NCBI GenBank assembly: GCA_018343915.1
Contig: JABRWF010000001.1
Span: 3,100,001 to 3,164,000 of the forward strand
Reading direction: 5' to 3'
Source of the DNA: Agroathelia rolfsii
Taxonomy: Eukaryota > Basidiomycota > Agaricomycetes > Amylocorticiales > Amylocorticiaceae
Length of the DNA stretch: 64,000 nt
The position numbers were made by a program, and so were the translations under genes. The notes beneath the pieces are model-generated. The model was not told where the DNA came from. It saw nothing but the letters and a program-made list of their open reading frames with translations, and did no database searches. Positions 20,764 through 33,000 of this stretch are shown in pieces; position 1 is the stretch's first letter, and each line of letters begins with the position of its first letter.

Positions 20764-23700
20764 ATGTCGATCGCTGACATAGGCCGCTACGATGTCTCTG
20801 ACAAAATGCAAGCTCTCAAGGATCAACTCGCCGCAAAGGGTGCGTAGCAATCTGCCAACGACGTCTCGCATTCATTATTAGTTGCTCATGTACTTCAACT
20901 TTTAGACACTCAATGTGCATCCCTGGAGACACAGCTTACGAGGCAACAAACAGAAACAGAAGAACTCAGGAAAATGTATGACGAGACCTTGCTAAAGGTA
21001 TGTTCCCCGGCAATTCATTCTTAGCAATTCGTGGCAAGGTCTAAACACACACATACATGCAGTTGCAACAAGAGACACAACAAGTTCTTCTTCTTGAAGG
21101 CGATCTTGAGCGCTGTAACAAGGACCTCTCGAAAGAGAAAGTAAACTTACAAAACGTCACCATCACACTTGCCGCCACCGAAGAGAAGTGGAAAACTGAA
21201 GCGTCGAGCGTTCGCGAACTTCAATCGAGCCTCGAAGCACTTGCCAGTCGATCAGAAAACATTTCTTCCAACGAGGCCAACCTCATTCGTATTAAATCTA
21301 CACTCGAAAATAGGATACGTGCAATGGAGGCTGAGATACGCGATCTGAACTCTTCGCTCCCACTTAACAAATCCACCCGTCCACCACCTCAGCGCTCTTC
21401 GTCGCCTGCTCCAATCTCATTCGAGGTCGATTCTCTGAAACAAGAGGTTGAAGAGGCGCGCTTGTCAATCAAGGAGAAAGATGAGGAGCTCCAGTCCATG
21501 TCCCAGAAGCTTTCACTCTTCCAGACAAGGCTTCTTCAGACAGAGAACGAGATGATTGCGTACGAAAAGACTTCCAAAGAGCAGATAGAGGAGCTACAGC
21601 AGGCGCTGGAAGTTTGTCAGGATGAGCTCGAGTTTGCGAAAGGCGACAACGCTGTCGAACGGGAGGAGGAGCTCTTGAAGCGTACCGAAGAAGATGCAGC
21701 AAAAATAGCCGCGTTGGAATCCTTACTCAAACGGGGCGACAACGTTCAGGAAATCAAGCATACCCTGGAGCAAACTCGGCAACGCTTGGAGACGCAGCGA
21801 AGAAGATCGGATGAGCTGGAATCGCAAAATGACGAGCTTACCACAGAGAAAGAAGAAACTCTCAGAGCTTTAGACGATGTACGCCGGCAGTTAGTCACTC
21901 AGTCCCAAGAATCTGAGGCAAGGGAAAGGTATATTTCTTCGTGCATTCTTAAACGGCCTAGCATTCAATACACCTCTAGGTTGTTGACCGAGAAGCTTAT
22001 AGCCGCACAATCCAACTCTGCTCCGTCAGATGACCAGGTCTCTCATGTAGATCGCCTCCTGGTCGCTATTGATCGGTTGCGTGGCGAACGCAACAGGCTC
22101 GCCCAAGATTTGGAGTTCGTTACCGCCGAATCACGATTCACCATTAGTGCGATGGAAAGGCAGTTGGCGGAGGCGGGAGCTCATGATGAGATTCCTCCCT
22201 TACGTGCTCGCATCAAGTATCTCGCTCTAGCTTCGACCGCTACTGCCGTTGTGCTAAGCCATCTTCAGTCTTCGAACGAAGCTCTTGAGGCAACGCTGCT
22301 GGAACGGGAAGCAGAACTCCATGACGTACGATCCAAGCTTGATGCGCTCAATGCAGCGTATATCGAGAAGAATAGCCTCTTGTCATCCAGTCACAGTGCC
22401 ATGACTTCTGCTACTCAAGAGCGCGAAGACATGGTCAGCCAGCTCGCTCAGCTTATGAATCGACAAACTGAGACGTCCGAAGAGCTTCGAACTACCAGAC
22501 GCGACCATGAGCTTATTTTGGAAGAGCTGCAACACAAAGTTGTCGAACTCACGCGATCGCTGGAGTCGGTGGAATCTCAGCGGGATTCGCTCAATCTCGA
22601 ACTCTTGAACCTTCGAAAGGAGCTTGCTGCCGCCCAGGAGGATAATAAGACTGCCGAAGCTCGCTACTCGACGCTCCAGCAGACCAAGCTAGCTTCATTG
22701 TCTGCTAATGATGCCACTCGCGTCCTTCGTGAACAAATCGAGGAGCTTGAGGATCGTGTGATGAGACGAACAGAACAAATTGGTATTCACCAGCACGATA
22801 TTCGCCGTCTCGAGACCAACATGAGACTCAACGAGGAGCGGATCGAGGAGATGATGGCCGAGATAGAAACTCTCACTGCCGAGAAACAAGCTATGGTCGA
22901 AGATTGTGCTGACGCTCGTGAAGCTCGTGATGATGCTGTCAAGCGACGTGAGGAAGTAGAGCTCGAACTCGAGAACCTCGAAGCAAGGATGGCGGAGCTC
23001 AAGGAAAACGCCTCGAGAGAGGTAGAAGCCTTGCAACAACAAATCCACGAGCTGGAGCGCACCACGTCGGATGAAATTGCTGCATTGATCGCTGCTGCTG
23101 AAGAGTCCTCCGCGCATCAGGAGGCGCAGTCGAGAGCAATTGACGAGCAAAGGTCATCCTTCTCGGATCAGATGGCTGAGATGGAGCAACACATCGCCGA
23201 CGTTAGTGCACAACTGCAGACAACGCAGCAACAAGTAGTCGAGAGGGATCTTGCTCTGGAGCAGCAGAACTCTCAATATGCGGCTTTGGCCCAGGCTCTC
23301 TCCACTTCTCAGCACGACCTACATCATGTCACGGTTGCACTAGCTCTAAGCCAACAGGGTTCACAAGCTATCGACCAACTTCTGCAGATCTCGAAGCAAG
23401 AGCAAAGGTCCCTGACTGACCAATTGGCTGAAGCCCGTGGTCTTCTAGACGCAAAGGCAGAAGAGCTTCACGTCCTTCAGGCTTCCAACGAAGAGGAGAT
23501 CCAGCGCCTACGATCCAAGGTAGAAGAGACCGTGCGGGATTTGGACGCAGCAAGAGACACGCTTGCGAACGTCGAAGCTTCTGATGTACATGCCCGAGAA
23601 GCGAACTCGAAGAGGGTCAAGGAGCTTGAGGAGCAGATCAGCGCGTCAACTACTACCATCTCCGAAGTCCGCGATAAATACGACGAGGTGGTTACTTCTC

Positions 23701-25433
23701 GTGAACTTCTTGAGAAAGAGGTGGAAACTATCCGTGGCGCTCTGGATCAAGCCAAAGTTGAGGCGGAAGAAGCGGTCAAGTCTCTAAAAAAGGCGGAAGA
23801 TCGTTGTTCTCAACTTGAAGAACAAGTAGCGAAGGTCCAAGAGGATGTAGAAGCCCGTCTGGAGGACTCGTCTCGTAAATTACTCGAAGTGGATCGCCAT
23901 CACGAAACCGAACTTGAAGAATTACGATCCAAACATGCCAAATCACTGGGCGAGTTAGAGGCACAGATTGAGTTCTCAGCATCCGAAATCGAGCGCCTCA
24001 ACTCTGAGATACACTCTGTGGACAAGGACGGTGTAGAAGAAATGGCTTCACTTCGATCCGCGTTGGATGCGCAAACCGAGCGTTGTCGCAAAGCTGAGGC
24101 GTCCGAAGTCGAGCTTAGCAAGCAGCTCACGGATGTTCGCGAGCACAACGCTCGAATCGAACACGATTTGCAGGCTCTGCAAACGGAAAACGATGAAATC
24201 CAGAAATCGATGACTTCTCTGACGGCCGAAAGTCAGAAGTCATTATCGACAATTCGTCACCTGGAGACACAAGCAGCTACTTAGTGAGTCACGGTCATAA
24301 TCACATAATGTCCTACTTTTGTTAACGTTGCTTTAGCGAGGAGACTATCTCAACTCTCAAAGCCAATCTCGAGGAAGTCAACGCGTCTCTCACCGAGACT
24401 CAGAAAGCGAGTCAAGTTACAGAGGTCAATTTTGCTCTACAAGCACAGGACCTTGCTTCTGTTCGACGAGAATTGGCTGCCTTGCGAGAGAAACCAAACC
24501 TAGAAGAAGTTGTTGCTGAGCTGCGTGAGAAGAATCAGGAAATGGACGAGCTCCTTCGTCAGAAATCTATGGAAATCGAAGAGAATGATGATAGGTTCAT
24601 TGAGTATGTACCTTATTTTGTGTGCTTCTTCGCTGGCTGAACCTATGTTCAATCTTAGGTTACTCAAGGAAAAGAAGAAACTGCTCGCGAAGATTGATGT
24701 GCTGACCAGGAAAGTCCAGAGTCTTCAGAAGAAGTTGCAGGAACAACCCTCAGCACCAGAATCCAGCCATGCATCCTCGTCCGTTCCCAAGTCATCCAGT
24801 CCCAATTTTACGTCGGAGCCGCCCGTGCCTTCAACGTCAAAAGCGACCGTAACTACGTATACCTCAGCTACAAAGGCATCATCATCTTCTGGTTCTACAA
24901 CTCATGTACCAAGTGCCATAGTATCTGAGCCTATCCTCTCGCGCGTTTCCCCTCAACCTCTGATTTCAGACAAGCGGGCACCATCCACTTTGGCTCTGCG
25001 TACCAAGTCACCAGAAGACCCGGTCGAGAAATCTTCATTTGCAGGCCCGATTACTCAACCGCCTGAAGGGTCACCTTCGACAGGCAAAAAACGTCGATTA
25101 CCAGATGACTTTGACCAAGTTTTTGTCCCTGTTCAGACCTTTACTGCTGACAGCCTGCCTACTTCTGGCATCGAAAATCACGCACCTCGCATCCGAAGAA
25201 ATACGCATGGGCCACAATCAGGGTTTACTCCGGTACGCCACACGACCAGCCGGTCTACAACAAAACCAACATCTCCTGTGCGTCGTCCACTGACGTCGGC
25301 CGCGCCTGCCCCATCGCATCCGAATGCTGCTGCTCAGACGAGTAGTACAACAGAAGCAGAGCCTAAAAAGCGTACTTGGCTTGGGAAAATACGTGGTGCC
25401 GCTGCTCCTACAACGACTAACAACAAACCATAG
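20764..25433 (+). CDS. Large coiled-coil protein, function unknown
   Basis: A 1459-residue protein with almost continuous predicted coiled coil from about residue 20 to 1230, rich in Glu, Gln, Ser, Arg and Leu in heptads. Exons: 20764-20839, 20906-20997, 21063-21928, 21980-24283, 24337-24603, 24659-25433. The start is MSIADIGRYDVSDKMQAL. Near residue 100 there is a short Pro/Ser break (STRPPPQRSSSPAP), and the last 230 residues are a disordered Ser/Thr/Pro tail ending KKRTWLGKIRGAA. No motor, kinase or other catalytic domain is seen. Architecture of this kind occurs in spindle-pole, nuclear-envelope and vesicle-tether proteins, but nothing in the sequence decides between them. The 51-nt intron at 21929-21979 is in frame and lacks a stop. 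Confidence 0.85.
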
Positions 25434-25733
25434 AATCTCAGCGCGCAGTTTGTTAGTATTGTTACTATGCATCTAGTCGATACCTTAGTTTGCCTTGTTT
25501 TTTTTTTGATCATTCAGGCTTCCTCATGCTATCAGTCATCTGTAACATTAGCTTTGATTTACTCATGTAACGCATCATTTTTTCTTGTTTTTGTTTTCTG
25601 ACGTACTATACACTGCCGAAATTCCCCATGATCTAGCTGGTTCGAATAACGTAGTTTACTCTTGTTTCCGAAAGTTTTCTACGAATTCGGCTGTCACGAC
25701 TTCTTCCATTCATGCAACTACCTTTGATGTAGC
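25434..25733. other. Intergenic, coiled-coil 3' region and Lgl promoter
   Basis: A 300-base T-rich gap between two genes on the plus strand. No gene is seen. Confidence 0.5.
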
Positions 25734-28700
25734 ATGGCTTATCTTTTCAAATCCAACAAACCAGCATTATCAGACCTGTCGTTGGATCTACGCGATCCCG
25801 TCGAATGGAATGCGGGCATTCTCAAAAAATTGGAATATATTCTAGATACATCCGTATTGGCTTTTGATCCTGTCTATAGCTTGCTAGCTGCAGGTATACA
25901 TCATTGGGCCGATCAAGAACTATTAGTACGATAATCCTGACGAGCACTCAGGCACAACAACTGGAACAATCCACATATCGGGGCGGCCTGGCGTAAACGC
26001 CCTAATCAATGTCCCTCAAGGATATGGTGTCAGACTACTCCAATTTGCTATTTCTACAGGAAAGATCGTATGCGTTGGCGAGTATTGCAAGACATTGGCG
26101 CTTTGTAGGTTGAAGCTGCTAAGGCTGATGCTGTTGGATAACAGACGATACAAATACACTGCATGTTTGGGATATGCTGAACTTGGGGTTTCCTAAGTAT
26201 CAGTCATCGCAGTCTTTTCGACAGCGAATTAAGTGGGTTCTTCATTGTGTTTTGTAGGAATTTACCTTAATGTGAGACTTTCCTAGCTCGATTATGATCT
26301 CTGCGTCGCATGCCCATGTTTGTCAAGCATGAAAATGATAGAATCAGACCCCTAATGAGTATATAGGTTTTGATTGCTCTGGACTCGGGGCAAATTATCT
26401 CCTATGATCTTCTTTGCCTGCGAAAATCACCTTATGTCATCGAGAACATCTGGAGGCGCCATGAACAGATGGCGGCCTGGGGCAATCAGAATGATGCTGA
26501 CGAGCTTAGTCGGTAAGGGACCTCTATATTCGATACATGAACACTGGTAAACTTCATTGTAGTTATGCGACTATCGATGTGGTGGGTCACCCACGCAATC
26601 TAGACCTTATATTCATTGTTTATGGAGGTTCGTATGCACTGCTCATACCTGAATTTCAATGATACTCACGGGATTTATCTAGGCGGGATCGTGCTATACA
26701 GCTTGGCATGTATTCAGTGTCGCGTCTCGATACCGGTGTCTGATGACGGCTATTGGTTTGTGACAGTCGCAACAAAAATCTCTGAGAATATATGAATATA
26801 TGGTCCCAGCGGGTGCTGCTGGCGGATATGGCTATCAGGGTCCTGTCAGTCCACTCTCAAGGATAATATCTTTGTTACGGCTATTGAGATACTCTATTTT
26901 AGGATGTCTTGACTCTTCGCAGACCACTAAGCACATGTTTAGCTGTTCATCCCGCTGGATACCACTTTGCTGTCGGTTATATTGATGGATCCATCGTTTT
27001 TTGGGCCATCGAAAACGAAGATCAACCAATCCTCGCTCGCACATTGATTGAAGCAGACGTAAATGTCGTCAAACCTGCGGAGTTCGACGAATACATGGGG
27101 AATGAAGAGAAAAGAAGAGCCAACCCACAAGCTCGAGAACCTATTTTCAAGCTGGCTTGGGCCTCATACTCGGAAAATAGTCATCTGGTTCCTCCTGGCT
27201 CAACAGTCTTAGCTGTTTTAGGAGGGTCACAGGACTTAGCGGAATCCGCCGTAAACACTTTTCTTTTCCCTCCTTTTGATCCATCCGCATTAGCAACATC
27301 TTATTTTGGTGGCTCCACCAATGTCCCTCAGTCGTCTGTCAGAGATGCTATTCATGGGACGCTCAAACCTATATCAACCGAACAGTATGCAATAGATGGG
27401 CTCGTACAGGACTTCATTTTGCTCCCACAGGAAAACCCTCATTTTTCTGGTGGCCTTGATGCTGAAAGCATCTTAATTGTGTCGGACTCAATCGACGGGA
27501 TGAGGTTCACTGAGGCATTTGAGTTTCCACCACCATCTTTTCGTCAGAAAGAAACTGTGTCGAGAGCTTCGGACAATCCAGCTCCGGAAGATAGCCCAAA
27601 GGTCGTAGCCAACGATCTAGAATCTCTTCTCGAAAGCATGGCTATCGATGCATCCCCTCATACGCAGATCCTTCCATCCACTTATTTCAATGGAAGCAAT
27701 AGCATCATAGGCGGACTCACAGCTAAACTTGAAAACGACGTGTATCGATCTCTTGTGAATCATCTTAATACGGTCCCTAAATATGTTCACTTACTTGGTG
27801 GAATCGCTTGGATGGAAGGTCTCACAAAGGATGACGCAAGAATGGCAAAGGTATCAAATTTTGCTCTAGTGCCTCTGCCTACGGTTCTCATTTTCCACAG
27901 TATCAACCCCACAGACTCTTGATAACATATCATTACGACCTATCTATCCGGTTCCAAGATCTTAGCCCACAATCGCTTGTCAGCTCGCGATCCCAGCCTC
28001 TCCAGAATGACTTCCCTATGTTACTCCCTGACCTAACTATTTATGTTCGTCCTATTATATCTGATGTTTCGATTATCAAGAAAATAGGACCATCGTTCCT
28101 GGCCGAAGCAAGAATCGAAACAATATCGTTTGCTTCTAATTCTTTGGAATGTGCTGTGATATTCCGCAGTGGTGAAATCCTGGTGGTCGCGCTTGATGAT
28201 TGCAGAGAAAAGTATCTTAACTTGAGCAAGGACGTCGATGATTCAGTCGTATCATTACATCATCTTGTGCATGGTTCTAGTCCAGGTTTTCATGCACAGT
28301 ACTTTCTCGATAGTGGAAAAATTCCTGTTACCTCTTTTCATCTTTCAGACAATGGTGAGAATATCCCGATGCAAATCTCATTTACCAGTACTAAGCCCAG
28401 GACAGGATTCCTGGCGGCTGCATATGCAGATGGATCACTTACTGTAATAGATAGTCGTGGCCCAACGGTCCTTAGGCGGTACGACCCAACTGAGCTCAGG
28501 CGCCACTCTGCTCTGCACATGACATCTTCACTCGATCCCATTCTTTCACTGCATTGGACATTATCACGTGGGTCAGATGACATACCGTCCCAGAAGCTCA
28601 TAGCTGTGAAGAAGTCTGGACATGCGCTCATCTTCGTATTGGAATATATGAACAGTCGTTGGTCGATTGTATCTGATCCTTTAGAAAGTGAAGGAATCGC

Positions 28701-29874
28701 AAATCCTCTGGCTAACACGAATTCTTTTGTATTCGACTCTAAGACTGGAACACCGCTGCGCGCAACAGACCGTGGCTTGAATGCTATTGTTCGCGGAGAT
28801 ATCATTGGATTTAACGATTGTGTTTGGTTGGTTTGTGGAGTCAAGGGTGCCCGTACTTCCATAAATATCACCGGACCTCGCATTGCAAAAGTTGATTGGC
28901 CTAGCAAATACGGGAGGGTAGAGCGAACACAAATTATTGAACATAATGGTATGGCCATGTCGCATATACCATTGGCGGCACATTGACAGTATATTGATAG
29001 GCTCGTATGTTCTTGTCGCCTTTACTGACAAGCACGAATATATGGTCTATTCCCTTCCTCATTTAGAGCTCATCATGGCCACCAGCCTTCCGACCAAAAT
29101 TAGTAGGTAAGGAAATGACTGTTTAAAGTCTTTTCTTTTGTGAACAAAATGTTTGTAGCACCTATGCAATTGATGAGACGGGTGACTACGTCGAATGGAT
29201 CCACCGTTCAAACTCACTCGTAGTGGAAAAAGTCACTTTAGCTACTTTGTTCCAGTCGCGTCGGCTGGCCGGAGATCCCTGGATAGACTTATCCATCCCG
29301 ATCCACAAGATTCCAGAGCAGCCTCAACCACTCTCGACCAGCTTGTTAGAGCAGATGGGCTCATGGCTCACTACTAATCGCACACTCTCCGGTACTCAGA
29401 TTGATGCCCTACGTAAGCAGCTTCTTTTATTATTATTATCTGATCCTTGAATCCTAGCTCAAGCGGAAAACAGTTGCTGGACCCGACAGGCCAACCCCAT
29501 CCATATCCAATACTAAGACGGAGAGTAAGATTCCAGAAACGAATACAAGCAACGTATACGGCAGCGCTGCATCTGTGCTGAAAACGGCACAAGAAAGTCG
29601 CACGGCGATATTTGATAGGCTCAGTACAGCCGTTCAAGAAAGAGGGTTAGTTTACCTCTTCACGAAAACCCAATTGTAAGCTGACAAATTCATTTAGCCA
29701 AAGACTCAATGATTTGCAAGAATCTTTTGATGCCTTGCAGCAGGGCAGCGCTAACATGGTCGCCGAGGTTTGTTATAGATCACTTGTTCTTACTAATGAG
29801 TAGTTCCTGAAATTTGACCGTAGGCTAAAAAGCTGGCAGCAAAACAGACGGCAAAGAGTTGGCTTGGCTTTTGA
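25734..29874 (+). CDS. SRO7: Lgl/Sro7/tomosyn-family exocytosis regulator
   Basis: Members of this family bind plasma-membrane t-SNAREs and Rab/exocyst partners and control polarised secretion. The start ATG at 25734 gives MAYLFKSNKPALSDLSLDL. The N-terminal half is a beta-propeller: WD-like strands such as HVWDMLNLGFPK, VLIALDSGQIISYDL, VVGHPRNLDLIFIVYGGGIVLYSL and HPAGYHFAVGYIDGSIVFWAIE are seen. The second propeller covers about 27900-29100 (AAYADGSLTVIDSRG). The C-terminus is a coiled segment like an R-SNARE helix (SRTAIFDRLSTAVQERGQRLNDLQESFDALQQGSANMVAEAKKLA), ending KSWLGF. Many small exons precede 26909; two large ones follow. One intron (26078-26144) needs a GC donor. Stop TGA at 29872-29874. 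The gene is complete as far as can be seen. Confidence 0.9.
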
Positions 29875-30067
29875 TCCTCTAAAATCCGTCATCTGAGTAC
29901 ATAGCTTACAAGCTAGCTAACCAGTGGATCCTTCATAATCCTGTGTTTATATACGTAGGACCTTTATGACATTACGGATCTCATACCTGCCATCTATTTA
30001 ACATATATTCATGGTTGATGAATGTAATCATTGCTGCAATTTAAGACATGATATCCTAGTCTAATGA

Positions 30068-33000
30068 TCAATCAGACAACCCATCGTTTGCCAGCAATGC
30101 TATCATGGCTTCGATGATCGGATTGTTTGGACCTGCGTCGAGTACCGTCCCTTCATTTACACATCGAAGCATCTGGGCGTCCAGCAAACGTCTGGATGCG
30201 AAATTAGTAATAGATTATTATTCGAGAGGGAAAGATGGGATTATACCGAAGCTGGTTCACAAGAATCCCTATTCTCGGCCAAGCACGCAGCCTCAAAATA
30301 CTGTCTTTTGTACCAACAACTAATCCGCCACCAACATGGTTTATCGTGACAGGTCCACCAAATAGTAACAGCGCATACATGGGGACCTACCAAAGAAAAA
30401 CAATAAGTGATCTCAATCAACCTACAACCATATGCACATGCCTCTGATGCATCTCTGAGAAAAACCTTGGCCGTTTGGAATTTGGAAAAGTAAACCAGGA
30501 ATGGCGATTTCCAAACATTGACCTCGAAGAGCACCGATCCAGGATGTAAAAACACTCTCCCTCCCTGCAAATCATACAACCTAAAATCCTTTGCTTCGTT
30601 CTCCCTTTGTATTGTTCCAGCTTGTATCTTGTCAAACTTAATGGCGGATTTGGGGAGATGTACTCGGGTAATCCGTGGCCATAGGCCACCTACTATGATC
30701 GACTTCACGAGATTGATGTTTCCTGAATTTTGATTCATGGATGGCGAACGGAGCGTGGTTGACATGGGTATAAAGCCGATGTCTGATAAAGAAGTGAGGA
30801 AATCTCCGCGCAATGAGGTGATGTCTTGGAGGGAGCTAAAAGATATGAAGTTCTGCGAGAAATGTTAGCCCGGAGTTGTCTACGCTGCAAGCATCAATAC
30901 TAACTTCTTCGCAAAACGATTTAACCGCACCACGGCCTTTTCCTTCAGTATAGAGCCGCTCACAAGTTTCGAACGCTTCCAGATCTGTCAAGAGATCGCT
31001 ACCGGCTGATGCAAATCGCATACGGGCTCTGTTGTTTCTCTGTCAATTTGTAAAATTATTGCATGGATATAATTTATCCCACTTGTTTGCCTCGTCACGT
31101 TTGTCCATTGGATTCAAAAACAGGGGTTTTGAAGAGAGAATACTTGTTATCGTGACGATCGGATTCAGACAGGAGAACATGGCACCCAATATTAACATCT
31201 GAAATCGATTAAGGCCACAGAAAAATCATGGAAGTTAAGTTTTTGGGCTTACTTTGGCCAGGCGAAGATCAACGGGTAGTAATGCCTTGGAAGAAGTAGT
31301 CAATCATTAGAACATTTTATTTTATGATTGAAAAAAAAAAAATCCGCTACCGTACCATGTTCCTGCCGAGAGCTGTCAATTCACCCTCATAGTTAACTGC
31401 ACCAAGGTCTTCTAGAATAGACCAAGCTTTCTCCATAGCACTGACTTTTGGAGGGCTGATCGCTCGACTCAGGAAGTACTAGTAATCACTCTCAGATCTT
31501 TTCGCACTATCCATAAAATGTACACATACCTGAACATCTTCACTCTCTCTTGACACCTTCACCGACAAGGAGATACTCTCAAGTGGAGCGCGAAGCATCT
31601 CTGGGATAGGGAACGCCCCAAACTTCGCCTCCTGGGTGCGTGTATAGAGCTTATAGCACATCCCAGGTTGGTTACGCCCAGCACGTCCTCTTCGCTGCCG
31701 GCCCGCCGCACGGGTAATAAACACTTCAGAGAGGCGTGAAAGTCCTGTGTCAGGATCATATCGTGTTTCTTTGACTCTGCCGGTGTCGACGACACAGATA
31801 ACATCGTCGATGGTAATGGATGTCTAGGAGCAAGAAGAACTTCAGGAACCAGCTCGACAGATTGCTATGATGATACATTCATACAGACCTCGGCGACATT
31901 TGTGGCTGCTATAATCTTCCACTTGCTGGTCCTCTTGAACACCTCACGTTGTTCGTCACTGGATAGATTCGCATGCAGTGGATATAATGCCACGTTGCTA
32001 CTCGAAGTGACGGAGCGTATCGCTTCTATACATTGGCGAATTTCTTGGACTCCAGACAGGAATATGAGAATACCTCCCTTTTTATGGGAGGTTTCGGTAA
32101 TATGTGCAACTACGGTAGCAAGTAGCTATGCAATTATGAGATGAATAACGAGTTCGCATGTATATATTTATCAGCTTGCGTACCTGATAGTCCAGTCGAT
32201 TTGTGTTCACGATTGCATGTAAATATCTTATGTGCTCCTCATTAAGGCCATTTTTTTCATGTTCTTCAAAGAACTTTTGGTTCTTTTCATTATCCTCTTT
32301 TCTCGTCATGCGAGCGTAGCTCGGCTTATAATTGATCTTAGATATGATGTCTTCGAGATATCTATGGCACGAATTTTAGTAAAAATACAACAGATTCATG
32401 TGATTATGTCCCAAACGTACAGATCCGTGACGGGATGAGAGAATCCGGGGATTGTCAGAAGAGGTGCTCCATCAAAATAGTCGATAAATGCTTGATGGTT
32501 GATTGTCGCAGACATCAAGATCACTTTGAGCGTGGGTTGTACCTTCAAAAGTTCCCTCAACTCGAGTAATAGGAAATCGCCATCGATGGAACGCTCATGG
32601 ACCTAATTGAAATCGTTCAGTAGAGCAATCAAGAAGTTGATAGGTAGATATAACGAACCTCGTCAACAATAACATGAGTCACATTGTTGAGTTTGTCTCC
32701 CGAGGTAATGCGACGCAATGCCACACCAGTAGTACAGAACAAAATCTTTGTCCTATGAGTCTGGTTACTCTCTCCTCTAATAGCATAGCTGACAGAGCCA
32801 TCCTCTGTACGCTCCGTAGATACCCGTGCTGAGACGGACATGGCCGACAACCGGCGTGGTTGAGTGACGAGTATGGATGCCGTTGAGCCTCGGCCGTTTG
32901 CGATCATGGAGTCTAGAATGAACTGTGGCACTAGAACCCTAGTTAGACGGTAAGATAGGCGTCATCTCAAAGCAACTTGCATTTCACATAAGCAGTAAAA

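Noticed and set aside
28338..28958. 206-codon minus-strand frame
   Set aside because: Antisense to a conserved exon of the Lgl/Sro7 gene.
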